Shown here in pieces: positions 36,874 to 46,520 of a stretch of 64,000 nt of DNA (positions within the stretch are counted from its first letter, which is position 1; each line of letters begins with the position of its first letter). The position numbers and the translations under genes are program-made. The stretch is from assembly GCF_001507555.1 (NCBI RefSeq), contig NZ_LQBO01000001.1:1798001-1862000 (forward strand), read 5' to 3'. This DNA is from Thiomicrospira sp. XS5 (GTDB taxonomy: Bacteria; Pseudomonadota; Gammaproteobacteria; Thiomicrospirales; Thiomicrospiraceae). The notes beneath the pieces were generated by a model, which did no database searches, was not told the origin of the DNA, and saw only the letters and a list, made by a program, of their open reading frames with translations.

Positions 36874-37332
36874 ATGGCGAGTAAAATGAATACATCACAA
36901 AAAGTCAGCACCTGTTTGGATTACATTGATCGACGCTTGGAAACCACGTCCGAACAGACCATCCAAATTGCAGAAATGATCATTAATGATATCAAGGAAC
37001 TGACGGCGGCTTACCCGGAAGCCTTAAAAAATAATCAACTTAGAGAGCATGCCGAACGCGTGCGCACCACTCAGATGAAATGGGTTAATCAATTGCATGA
37101 TATTATTTTGGAACAAACCAACCGTGATTTGAACGGTCAAGTGATTCAGGCGTTACAAAACTTCATCAACACCATGAATAAAAAGCAGTTGAAACACTTG
37201 GATTTTGATATGCCCAGCGCCGTGAAACGCGACCACCCTGAACACGAACATGAATATCTAACACAAGAACAGATCGAAGCCTTAATGGCCTCCGACATCA
37301 AACAATTACCGGTGTCGTCCACGCACCATTAA
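36874..37332 (+). CDS. CheZ-like protein, possible chemotaxis phosphatase
   Basis: 152 residues, mostly helical. The block RDLNGQVIQALQNF (residues 84-97) resembles the CheZ core QDLTGQVIKR, with the pair Asp85 and Gln89 matching the spacing of the catalytic Asp143 and Gln147 of E. coli CheZ. The C-terminal LTQEQIEALM looks like the CheZ/FliM-type C-terminal helix. It is shorter than CheZ (214 residues). GGGGAAC precedes the ATG. A sigma-54-type promoter and an inverted repeat lie upstream, a usual setting for polar flagellar/chemotaxis genes. The call is by motif, not confirmed. Confidence 0.5.
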   Translation: MASKMNTSQKVSTCLDYIDRRLETTSEQTIQIAEMIINDIKELTAAYPEALKNNQLREHAERVRTTQMKWVNQLHDIILEQTNRDLNGQVIQALQNFINTMNKKQLKHLDFDMPSAVKRDHPEHEHEYLTQEQIEALMASDIKQLPVSSTHH

Positions 37333-37370
37333 CCTCAATCGGTTCCATGTCGTTCTCTGAACGGCAGACA

Positions 37371-37400
37371 TAAAAAAAGACCAGGCCTGGTCTTTTTTTA
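37371..37400. terminator. Bidirectional terminator built on CCAGGCCTGG
   Basis: Perfect 30-bp palindrome with core at 37381-37390 and arms TAAAAAAAGACCAGG; A-run and T-run on both sides. It separates the convergent CheZ-like gene and secF. Confidence 0.92.
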
Positions 37401-37429
37401 TATTGCCAATTTGCTGTTTTGAAATTGGG

Positions 37430-38446
37430 CTATTTTTTGCGCTTGGTCTGCTTGGCCGCATCGCGCGCTTCACGCTCCGCTTCCTGCTCCAGGAAAATAC
37501 GGTTCAACTCTTCTTCCTGCGCCGTGGCATCCGCACCTTCTTTCACCGGCTTCATCAAGTCTTCTTTCGATACGCCCAAGGCCAAGGCAATAGAACTGGC
37601 GACAAAAGTGGATGAATAGGTCCCGACCACGACACCCACAATCAAGGCCAGTGCGAAGTTGTGAATGATTTCCCCGCCGAGAACGAATAACGCAATCAAC
37701 ACCAACAAGGTGGTCAAAGAGGTCATTAAGGTTCGTGCCAACATCTGGTTCACGGCCAAGTTTGTGACCTCCTCGGGTGTACCGTCTCGCACGGTTCGAA
37801 AATTCTCCCGCACCCGGTCGAACACCACGATGGTATCGTTCAAGGAGTAACCGATGACCGCCAGCAAGGCCGCCAGCACCGTTAAATCGAACTGGGCCTG
37901 CGTCCAGGCGAACACACCCAGCGTAATGACCACGTCATGCACCAAGGCCGCCACGGAACCGATGGAGAAGCGGAACTCGAAACGTAAGGCCACGTAAATC
38001 AAAATCCCGATCAGGGCATAAATCACCGATAAGGCCCCATCTTCGGTCAATTCATCCCCAACCTGCGGGCCGACAAACTCCACACGACGCAACTCAAAAC
38101 CATCGGAATGGTTATCCCGTAAGCCGTCCATCGCCATATTGCTGATTTGCGCCGAATTCACGCCATCACGTGGCGCAATACGAATCAAAACGTCTTCCGC
38201 CGAACCGAAGTTCTGCACCACCGCTTCGTCAAACCCGCTGACCTGTAAGGCACCACGAATATCGTCCACATCGGCCGGTTCTTCATACGACAGCTCGATA
38301 ATCGTCCCACCGGTAAAATCGATGCCGAGATTCAGGCCTTTTACAAACAGTCCCACAACCGACAGTATGACAAAAGCCAACGAAACACCCATCGCCAACT
38401 TGCGATGGCCCATAAAGTTATATTGTTTTTCTACTTGTGCGCTCAT
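37430..38446 (-). CDS. secF: Protein-export membrane protein SecF
   Basis: 338 residues, six hydrophobic helices. The first periplasmic domain starts NLGIDFTGGTIIELSYE, and YSLNDTIVVFDRVRENFR is the conserved fourth-helix motif shared with SecD. Works with SecD and YajC to drive preprotein translocation by proton flux. It follows secD with a 14-bp gap. The C-terminus has a charged tail (EQEAEREARDAAKQTKRKK) longer than E. coli SecF. Confidence 0.95.
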   Translation of the reverse strand: MSAQVEKQYNFMGHRKLAMGVSLAFVILSVVGLFVKGLNLGIDFTGGTIIELSYEEPADVDDIRGALQVSGFDEAVVQNFGSAEDVLIRIAPRDGVNSAQISNMAMDGLRDNHSDGFELRRVEFVGPQVGDELTEDGALSVIYALIGILIYVALRFEFRFSIGSVAALVHDVVITLGVFAWTQAQFDLTVLAALLAVIGYSLNDTIVVFDRVRENFRTVRDGTPEEVTNLAVNQMLARTLMTSLTTLLVLIALFVLGGEIIHNFALALIVGVVVGTYSSTFVASSIALALGVSKEDLMKPVKEGADATAQEEELNRIFLEQEAEREARDAAKQTKRKK

Positions 38447-38460
38447 AGTGTTTCTCCTGA

Positions 38461-40338
38461 CTAAACCGATAACTTCTCTACCGGCTTATTGCCGTATAGC
38501 GCGTTCACCACAGCTCTTGTGCCCAAGATGGCCGTGAACATGGAGGTAATAATCCCGATGGACAGCGTAATTGCAAAGCCTTTAATCGGCCCGGTGCCGA
38601 AGCTGAACAAGACAATCGCCGCCAACAAGGTCGTGATATTGGCATCCGCAATGGTCACAAAAGCTTTTTCATAACCGGCATGAATGGCGGATTGCACCGA
38701 CGAATTACGCAGCTCTTCGCGAATCCGCTCAAAAATCAGTACATTGGCGTCCACTGCCATCCCGACGGTCAAGACAATGCCCGCAATCCCCGGCAAGGTC
38801 AAAGTGGCTTGCAACAACGACAACACAGCCACAATCAATACCAAGTTTAACGTCAACGCCACATTGGCGATCATGCCGAACACTTTATAACGCCAAACCA
38901 TAATGACCAAGACCAATAGGAAACCAACAATCACGGACATCATGCCCTGGTTGATATTATCCTGCCCCAAGCTTGGGCCCACCGTCCGTTCTTCGACAAT
39001 TTCCATCGGCGCGGCCAGCGCACCGGCTCGCAACAGCAGCGCTAAGTCCTGTGCTTCTTGCGGGCTATCCAGACCGGTGATTTGGAAACGGTTCGCGAAC
39101 TGACCGCGAATTACCGCCGCATTGATCACGTCTTTGGTGGTGACGCGTTTTTTAATGGTTTCATCGCCTTTCTCGATGGTGTCGATGCGATTTTCAATGA
39201 ACACCACCGCCATGCGGTTACCAATGTTTTCCTTCGTCGTCGCCAGCATTTTACGCCCGCCGACCCCGTCCAAGGTCACGGTCACTTCCGGCGAACCGGC
39301 TTCGGCATCAATGCCGGATTGCGCGTTAATGACATTGTCACCGGTCACGATCACACTGCGTTTCAGCAAAATCGGACGCCCATTTCGGAAGTGGTATAAA
39401 CGTGAACCGTTCGGCGCATAGCCGGTTTTTTCAGCACGCGCCGCGTCGCCTTTTTCTTCCACCAGACGGAATTCCAACGTGGCGGTTGCTCCAAGAATTT
39501 CCTTCGCTTTGGCGGTATCTTGCACGCCGGGCAGTTGCACGACGATACGGCGATCACCTTGCTGTTGAATCACCGGTTCAGCGACCCCCAGTTCGTTGAT
39601 ACGGTTACGCAAAGTGGTGATGTTTTGCTTCAGCGCATAGGTACGCGCCTCTTCCAATGTTTTTGGAAGCAAGCGGATTTCCAATGCATGCTCGTCCGGT
39701 TTTTGAATCAGATTGAACTGAGCCGGATAGGCCTCCTGAAGCGCTTTGTCAGCGGCTTCCACGCTGGCCGCATCGCGGAACTTCGCCATCAAGTGATCTT
39801 GCTGGTATTCCACGCCCAGGTAACGAATGCGCTCTTTTCGGAAAGTGGCTTTGATTTCATCCACATAACGGTTGTAGTTTTTCTCAATGGCCGCTTCCAT
39901 GTCGACATCCATCAGGAAATGCACCCCACCGCGCAAATCCAGCCCAAGGTACATTGGCTGTGCACCGAGTGCTCTCAGAAACTCCGGTGTGGCCGGTGCC
40001 AAGTTCAAAGCCACCACAGCCTGACGCCCTAACACCTCTTTCAGCACACTTTTCGCTTTTAACTGATCGTCGGCATTATGAAAGCGAATCAGAAACTGTC
40101 CGTTTTGATATTTTAAGGATTTCGGGTCCAGGTCGGCTTTCGCCAAAGTGGATTCAATGGTTTTTTCGGTACTGGCATCAAACTGCACCGACTTTGCCGG
40201 CGATACCTGCACCGCTGGATCGTCCCCGAACAGGTTCGGAGCGGCATAAATCAACCCGAGCACGATGACAACGAGCAAGAGTAGATATTTCCAGGCAGGG
40301 TAGTGATTACTGATGACTTTTTGTCTTGATTCAAACAT
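38461..40338 (-). CDS. secD: Protein-export membrane protein SecD
   Basis: 625 residues from the ATG at 40338, with GGAAAA eight bases before; a TTG five codons earlier is less likely. Six helices. DLRGGVHFLMDVD and the helix-4 motif GMAVDANVLIFERIREEL are diagnostic. The large periplasmic P1 domain occupies about residues 100-430. Together with SecF it forms the proton-driven SecDF motor. The upstream 60 bp hold a terminator of yajC, so secDF may be expressed from its own promoter. Confidence 0.95.
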   Translation of the reverse strand: MFESRQKVISNHYPAWKYLLLLVVIVLGLIYAAPNLFGDDPAVQVSPAKSVQFDASTEKTIESTLAKADLDPKSLKYQNGQFLIRFHNADDQLKAKSVLKEVLGRQAVVALNLAPATPEFLRALGAQPMYLGLDLRGGVHFLMDVDMEAAIEKNYNRYVDEIKATFRKERIRYLGVEYQQDHLMAKFRDAASVEAADKALQEAYPAQFNLIQKPDEHALEIRLLPKTLEEARTYALKQNITTLRNRINELGVAEPVIQQQGDRRIVVQLPGVQDTAKAKEILGATATLEFRLVEEKGDAARAEKTGYAPNGSRLYHFRNGRPILLKRSVIVTGDNVINAQSGIDAEAGSPEVTVTLDGVGGRKMLATTKENIGNRMAVVFIENRIDTIEKGDETIKKRVTTKDVINAAVIRGQFANRFQITGLDSPQEAQDLALLLRAGALAAPMEIVEERTVGPSLGQDNINQGMMSVIVGFLLVLVIMVWRYKVFGMIANVALTLNLVLIVAVLSLLQATLTLPGIAGIVLTVGMAVDANVLIFERIREELRNSSVQSAIHAGYEKAFVTIADANITTLLAAIVLFSFGTGPIKGFAITLSIGIITSMFTAILGTRAVVNALYGNKPVEKLSV

Positions 40339-40420
40339 GGTCGTATTTTCCAAAAAACGGCTAAGGCTTTAGCCTAGGTGGCACTTATCGTAGATTCCGA
40401 TTCGTGCAAATGCTTCCCAT

Positions 40421-40456
40421 AAAACAACAAAAGGGGCCAATCAGCCCCTTGTTGTT
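40421..40456 (-). terminator. Intrinsic terminator of yajC
   Basis: Stem AAGGGGC / GCCCCTT (40431-40450) with a six-base loop, then TTGTTGTTTT on the minus strand; the outer AACAAC/GTTGTT pairs with a two-base bulge. Confidence 0.8.
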
Positions 40457-40467
40457 TTGGTGTCTGC

Positions 40468-40800
40468 TTATTCCGCAGTCCCTTTCAATGTTCCTTTCGG
40501 CAATTCACGGGCAACGTTTTGACGTTCAACTTTGACGGTCACGTTGTCGGCGATTTCCAAATCGACGAAGTTTTCATCCAATTCGCGGATTTTACCAGCC
40601 AAACCGCCGTAAGTAACGACTTCGGCACCTTTCCCCAGCGCTTGAACCAGTTTCTTATGCTCTTTGACTTTCTTTTGCTGTGGACGAATCAACAAAAAGT
40701 AAAACACCACAAACAATAGAACCAACGGAAGCAACGCTTCAAAACCACTTCCTTGTGCGGCCGCGCCGCCTTCTGCCATGGCATCAGAAATCAAAATCAT
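40468..40800 (-). CDS. yajC: Preprotein translocase subunit YajC
   Basis: 110 residues from the ATG at 40800, which has AAGGAG. An upstream extension of 21 codons lacks a ribosome site. One transmembrane helix (ALLPLVLLFVVFYFLLIRPQQKK in two blocks), then a small cytoplasmic domain. Accessory subunit of SecDF. It lies between tgt and secD in the standard queA-tgt-yajC-secD-secF order. Confidence 0.93.
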   Translation of the reverse strand: MILISDAMAEGGAAAQGSGFEALLPLVLLFVVFYFLLIRPQQKKVKEHKKLVQALGKGAEVVTYGGLAGKIRELDENFVDLEIADNVTVKVERQNVARELPKGTLKGTAE

Positions 40801-40883
40801 ATTTTTCTCCTTAAAATTAACTGCGTTATTGTTGCATAAAAAATTTGAAAATTCTATTAACAAAATCTGACATCATACGATTG

Positions 40884-41996
<1,113 letters not shown>

Positions 41997-42029
41997 TCAA
42001 TATCTGTCCATTCATTATCTATTTTGGCA

Positions 42030-43094
42030 TCATTCAGGCTTCGCAGCCGTTTTCTGAGCCGGATGCACCAGCATGGCATCCCCGTAACTGAAAAAGCGGT
42101 AACCTTGCGCCACGGCATGCGCATAAGCCTGCATGGTGCGTTCATACCCCGCCAGCGCCGACACCAACATAATCAAGGTGGATTCCGGCAGGTGAAAATT
42201 GGTCAAAAGCACATCCACCACTTGGAATTCGTACCCCGGGGTAATGAAAATATCGGTTTCACCTTGATAAGGTTGCAATGGCCCGTCACCGGAAAAGCGC
42301 GCGGCGCTTTCCAAACAGCGAACCGACGTGGTGCCCACGGCAATCACCCGCCCGCCTTTGCGTTTGGTTTCTTCAATCAACGCCACGGTTTCCGGCAACA
42401 CTTCAATGACTTCAGAATGCATGACGTGCTCCGCAATGTCATCCACCTGCACCGGCTTAAAGGTGCCGGCGCCAACGTGCAGCGTTACAAACCCGGTCGA
42501 TACGCCTTTGTCGCGAATGCGTTCCAACAGGGCCTCATCAAAATGCAGCCCCGCCGTCGGAGCGGCAACCGCCCCCGGTTTGGCGGAATACACAGTTTGA
42601 TAGCGTTCTTTATCTTCCAGTTCGTCTTCGCGCTCGATATATGGCGGCAACGGCATATGGCCATGCGCTTCAATCAATTCCAACGCCGACAAATCCGACT
42701 CTTTTTGCGAAAGCTTCAGTTCGAACAACGCGCCTTCACGCCCCAACACTTCAGCTTCGAACGCATCGGCGATGTGCAGAACGGCACCGGCCTTCGGGGC
42801 CCGACTGGAACGCACATGCGATAAGACCCGTTCATTATCCAGCACCCGTTCAATCAACAGTTCCACTTGACCACCGGTCGATTTTTGCCCGAACAGTCTG
42901 GCCGGAATCACTTTGGTATCGTTGAAAATCAAACAATCGTTTTCATTCAGATACGACAATAAACCCGGGAAATGTTTATCGGATACGCCACCGTCCGTTT
43001 CCATCACCAACAATCGGCTTTGAGTACGCTCTTCCGTCGGTTGCTGTGCAATCAGTTCTTCGGGCAGGTCAAAGTAAAAATCTTGTCGTCGCAT
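42030..43094 (-). CDS. queA: S-adenosylmethionine:tRNA ribosyltransferase-isomerase
   Basis: 354 residues from the ATG at 43094, the family start being [17 protein letters not shown]; a long upstream extension has no support. Builds epoxyqueuosine on tRNA from SAM. Motifs include [27 protein letters not shown] and NFHLPESTL near the C-terminus. Followed by tgt. Confidence 0.95.
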   Translation of the reverse strand: MRRQDFYFDLPEELIAQQPTEERTQSRLLVMETDGGVSDKHFPGLLSYLNENDCLIFNDTKVIPARLFGQKSTGGQVELLIERVLDNERVLSHVRSSRAPKAGAVLHIADAFEAEVLGREGALFELKLSQKESDLSALELIEAHGHMPLPPYIEREDELEDKERYQTVYSAKPGAVAAPTAGLHFDEALLERIRDKGVSTGFVTLHVGAGTFKPVQVDDIAEHVMHSEVIEVLPETVALIEETKRKGGRVIAVGTTSVRCLESAARFSGDGPLQPYQGETDIFITPGYEFQVVDVLLTNFHLPESTLIMLVSALAGYERTMQAYAHAVAQGYRFFSYGDAMLVHPAQKTAAKPE

Positions 43095-43351
43095 AGTTTC
43101 GCTGACCGGGCGCTGAGCGCCGGTTCGGTTTTGGACTCTGTTTTCGAGTAATGTTTTTCGGTAACGGCTTAAAAACGCAAGATTATACCGTGATTTCACT
43201 CCCCCGTCAGATGGAAAATCAAAATTCACCAGGCCTAGCCATTTCCGAAAAAGCGATGGGTTTGACTCGCAACCCCGCAACGGTCATGCTAAGATTTTGC
43301 CATTACCAGAATCGCGCCCGACTTGTCGGGAATCACACTGAGGAATTGGTT
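43095..43351. promoter_or_regulatory. Divergent spacer, queA / DUF3087 gene
   Basis: 257 bp, no gene accepted. It holds a two-base variant of the palindrome, CCAGGCCTAG (43229-43238); a longer plus-strand reading frame covers it but lacks a ribosome site. Confidence 0.4.
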
Positions 43352-43882
43352 ATGTTCGAAATCAAAGACATCGACCCGGCGTTTTATCGCAAGCAAACCC
43401 GTAATGCGACCTTGAAAATCATGGCGATTTTCATTGTCATCGGCATGATTACCGCCACCAGTTTCGTGGAATACCTCGGCCCCTACAGCTCGAACCACAT
43501 CGTCTTGAATTTGTTGGGCGCATTTGTCGGCCTGGTGATTACCGGCTTGATTGTGCGCTTTTTCTTTAAGGACAGCGCCTGGATGAACGAAGCCATGTAC
43601 GGCTGGCGCCTGAAACGCAGCCTCATGCACATCACCAATGTCATCGACAAGGTTAAGGCCAAAGCCAATCATGACGACGAAAAAGCGTTGAAAATATTAC
43701 GTTTCTATCACTTGGGGCTCACCCAAATGTATCAGTTGGAAGAAAACAGCCACGAACTGATTGAGATCAAGTCCGAAAAAGAACAACTGGTACAACGTCT
43801 GGTCAATCTTGGCATCGACATCAACCAAACCCGGTTCGACCCCAGTATGGTCGAAGAATACAAGGATCATGAGGCGTCATAA
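43352..43882 (+). CDS. DUF3087-family membrane protein
   Basis: 176 residues from the ATG at 43352, with GAGGAATT upstream; the frame could start earlier but without a ribosome site. Two helices at about residues 20-42 and 50-74. The N-terminal MFEIKDIDPAFYRKQTR and the middle FFFKDSAWMNEAMYGWRLKR are consistent with DUF3087. The remainder is a charged helical cytoplasmic domain. No function is known. Confidence 0.75.
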   Translation: MFEIKDIDPAFYRKQTRNATLKIMAIFIVIGMITATSFVEYLGPYSSNHIVLNLLGAFVGLVITGLIVRFFFKDSAWMNEAMYGWRLKRSLMHITNVIDKVKAKANHDDEKALKILRFYHLGLTQMYQLEENSHELIEIKSEKEQLVQRLVNLGIDINQTRFDPSMVEEYKDHEAS

Positions 43883-43892
43883 CCCTAAAACG

Positions 43893-43918
43893 AAAAACCA
43901 CCAGGCCTGGTGGTTTTT
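43893..43918. terminator. Bidirectional terminator built on CCAGGCCTGG
   Basis: Perfect 26-bp palindrome with core at 43901-43910 and arms AAAAACCACCAGG. Convergent position between the DUF3087 gene and TonB receptor 3. Confidence 0.92.
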
Positions 43919-43932
43919 GATAGAACGCTTCC

Positions 43933-46461
43933 CTACCAGTCGTAAGCAGCCCCCAACCAGATTTGACGTCCCAATACATAATCATAAGAACCACTGCTCT
44001 TATTGAACTGTTTCTGGTAATTATCGAACACGTTGGTGACATCCATCGTCAAACTCAAGAAGGTTTCCGAGATTTTAAAGCGGTAAGTCGCGGATAAGTC
44101 CATCTGGAAATACGGCTCATAGTCAATGTAGTCGTATTCATTCATAATATCAAAAGACGATAGTCTATCCGTTCCATCATCCTGAACGAACTCGACATGC
44201 TCCGCTCCCGTTTGTTCAAAGCGAGTATAGCCGTCTTTGTAGAAGGCATATACTCCCAGCTGTAGGTTTTCCTGTGGCAAATAACTGTAATACAACTTCA
44301 CGGTTCCGGGGTTTGGGTCTTTAATTTTCCCCATTTGAGAAATCGGAATGGTCTCACCGTTGTAATAAATTTCTGCAGTATTCACACCGTCATCAACTTC
44401 ATCATCGTAATTGTCCAAGAAATTCTTCTCGCCTTCACCGATGAAGAAACTCAGTTGCAGCAGGTGTCGAGTCCATTCTCGGCGCCATTCCAGCTTCCAG
44501 CTATCGTACTTACTCCAACCATCATTGGTCATTTCTTCATATTGATGGCCGTCATCCGCCACCGGGCTGGTGGTACGGACGAACTGGTCGTAACTGTTTC
44601 TGAACACCCGTTCGGCGACAAACACGCCCCCCAAAACATTAATTTCCACCCCGAGGGATTTCTCGTCGGTATAAGGCGTATTCAATTCCGAGTAACGGGT
44701 AATGTCTTCATTGGTTCCAGTTCCAAGACTCCAGGCATCCGGCGTAATGACCTTTTGACCGTAAGCATCATAACCCGCCGTTGCGCCACGGGTGTATTGC
44801 TGATAATCCAGTCCGGCTTGTCGCAACTTGTAGGTCAAAAACGTATTGGCGTAATAACGGTTCATCCCACCGGTTAAAAACACTTTTTTACCGCCGAACA
44901 AATCGAACTTACCAAACGTACGATAAGCCACATCATGGTTTTCCATGAAATCGTTATAGTCGTATCGCAGCCCTAAACGTAGCATTAAACGTTCATACTC
45001 CAGAATGTCTTCTAAATAGGTTCCTACATTCATAATGTCCGCATTGGCCTGGCCGGCGCCATAGTTGATATCCCCAACGGCATATTGCTCGCCTTCCACG
45101 CAGGCATCGGTCCCATTACATCGTAAGTTCGACAACCCCGCTTCCGGCAGGCCACTGGCATCGTTACCCACCACATAATTATGGGTATCGTTAGGCCGTT
45201 TTTTATAAGCCGACACATAGTCCAATTCCGCTCCGGCATTGAATTGACTTAGCCAGTTACCAATCGAATACTCTTTGCCTTCAAAGTCCGACTTCAAATA
45301 GGTTCGATTTTGCTGGCTATCCAGGTCGCCATAACCGCCTTCTTTCGAATAGACCCCATCGGAATAGACACGCCCCCAGGGAAAGGTATCCGTTGGCGCC
45401 CAACGATAATAATCATCTGGCGCAAAACGGCGATTGTAACTTTGGTTATAAGACGCGGTGGTTTTAAACACCCCGACATCAAATCGATCTTCAAAATCCA
45501 GGTTGAACTTATAGCCGCCGCCTTCGATGTCGTATTGACTGTTGGCCGTTGTGGTCAAGTACCGGGTTTCCGTATAAGGCGCATAGGTGAATGACGCGTC
45601 GACAACGTGATCATCGTTAAAATAGTGGGTGACTTTCGCCAAAATATTATCGAGCTCCCGTTTTTCATTGACCGTTTCACCAAGATGCAAAACCGGAATA
45701 TTGGACGAGGTTCGGTCATAATTGATATAAAACGCGGTATCTTCGTTAATCGGCGTATTGATAAACAGATTATAGTTTTGCTTATCAAACTTCGGTTGCG
45801 CTTGCGAGGCACTATTCGAAAGCTCAAAATCCGTTTCTTCCGGGACATGAAACTGTGTCATCGCATCCGAGGTATAACGCCCGCTGATGCGGCCGGTAAA
45901 GTCAAACTTAGCACGCTTGGTTTTGGCATCAATCACCCCGCCACCAAATCGGCCATATTTGGCTGGTACATTACTGCTGTACACATCAATACTTTCAATC
46001 AAATCCAAATTCAGAAACATTTCTTGAGAATGCCCCGCCACACTCCCAATGCCGTTACTGTCGGATGCCGGATCCAAAATCGAGTTGTTTGGCGAGCCAT
46101 CCACAATAAAATTATTCTGGTACGCTCGCCCGCCCAAAATCGACACTTCCCCCGGTTTGATCTCCCCGGCTTGCGTGGAGGTCATTGAAGAGTCGTTCAA
46201 TTCCACTTCCGGTACAATTCTCAGGGCTTCGTTCATATTGCCGTTACCCTTTGGCATGGCCTTCAAAACCTCTTCGGATAAAACGCTTTTCCCTGACTGA
46301 CTGGTCGAGTCGTTGGAGAGCGAATGCTCTTCCGTTTCGCCTTGCACCACAACCGTCGGCAGCTCATCCGCTATAACGTCATAAACCGGCAGGACCCATA
46401 AGCTACTACCAAGTAAAATTCTTTGATAATGTGTCACTTTTTCTTGCTCAATTACGTTCAA
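43933..46461 (-). CDS. TonB-dependent outer membrane receptor (copy 3, large type)
   Basis: 842 residues, unrelated to the tandem pair except for the fold. A leader of about 30 residues precedes LPTVVVQGE, a TonB-box-like segment. The plug motif reads SILGGRAYQNNFIVDGSPNNSILDP. The barrel ends VLGRQIWLGAAYDW. The start is a TTG at 46461, the only option in this frame, and has no good ribosome site. It is the last gene in a cluster with a repeat lipoprotein and a dihaem peroxidase that has Fur-like sites upstream. Confidence 0.85.
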   Translation of the reverse strand: MNVIEQEKVTHYQRILLGSSLWVLPVYDVIADELPTVVVQGETEEHSLSNDSTSQSGKSVLSEEVLKAMPKGNGNMNEALRIVPEVELNDSSMTSTQAGEIKPGEVSILGGRAYQNNFIVDGSPNNSILDPASDSNGIGSVAGHSQEMFLNLDLIESIDVYSSNVPAKYGRFGGGVIDAKTKRAKFDFTGRISGRYTSDAMTQFHVPEETDFELSNSASQAQPKFDKQNYNLFINTPINEDTAFYINYDRTSSNIPVLHLGETVNEKRELDNILAKVTHYFNDDHVVDASFTYAPYTETRYLTTTANSQYDIEGGGYKFNLDFEDRFDVGVFKTTASYNQSYNRRFAPDDYYRWAPTDTFPWGRVYSDGVYSKEGGYGDLDSQQNRTYLKSDFEGKEYSIGNWLSQFNAGAELDYVSAYKKRPNDTHNYVVGNDASGLPEAGLSNLRCNGTDACVEGEQYAVGDINYGAGQANADIMNVGTYLEDILEYERLMLRLGLRYDYNDFMENHDVAYRTFGKFDLFGGKKVFLTGGMNRYYANTFLTYKLRQAGLDYQQYTRGATAGYDAYGQKVITPDAWSLGTGTNEDITRYSELNTPYTDEKSLGVEINVLGGVFVAERVFRNSYDQFVRTTSPVADDGHQYEEMTNDGWSKYDSWKLEWRREWTRHLLQLSFFIGEGEKNFLDNYDDEVDDGVNTAEIYYNGETIPISQMGKIKDPNPGTVKLYYSYLPQENLQLGVYAFYKDGYTRFEQTGAEHVEFVQDDGTDRLSSFDIMNEYDYIDYEPYFQMDLSATYRFKISETFLSLTMDVTNVFDNYQKQFNKSSGSYDYVLGRQIWLGAAYDW

Positions 46462-46520
46462 CGCAAAAAAGGGCGGAAGCTGTTCGCCCCCACCCTATGG
46501 TTTGGTTAAAATTGGATTAT

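Noticed and set aside
43151-43351. N-terminal extension of the DUF3087 frame
   Set aside because: The ATG at 43352 has a good ribosome site; the extension has no conserved sequence and lies over the queA promoter region.
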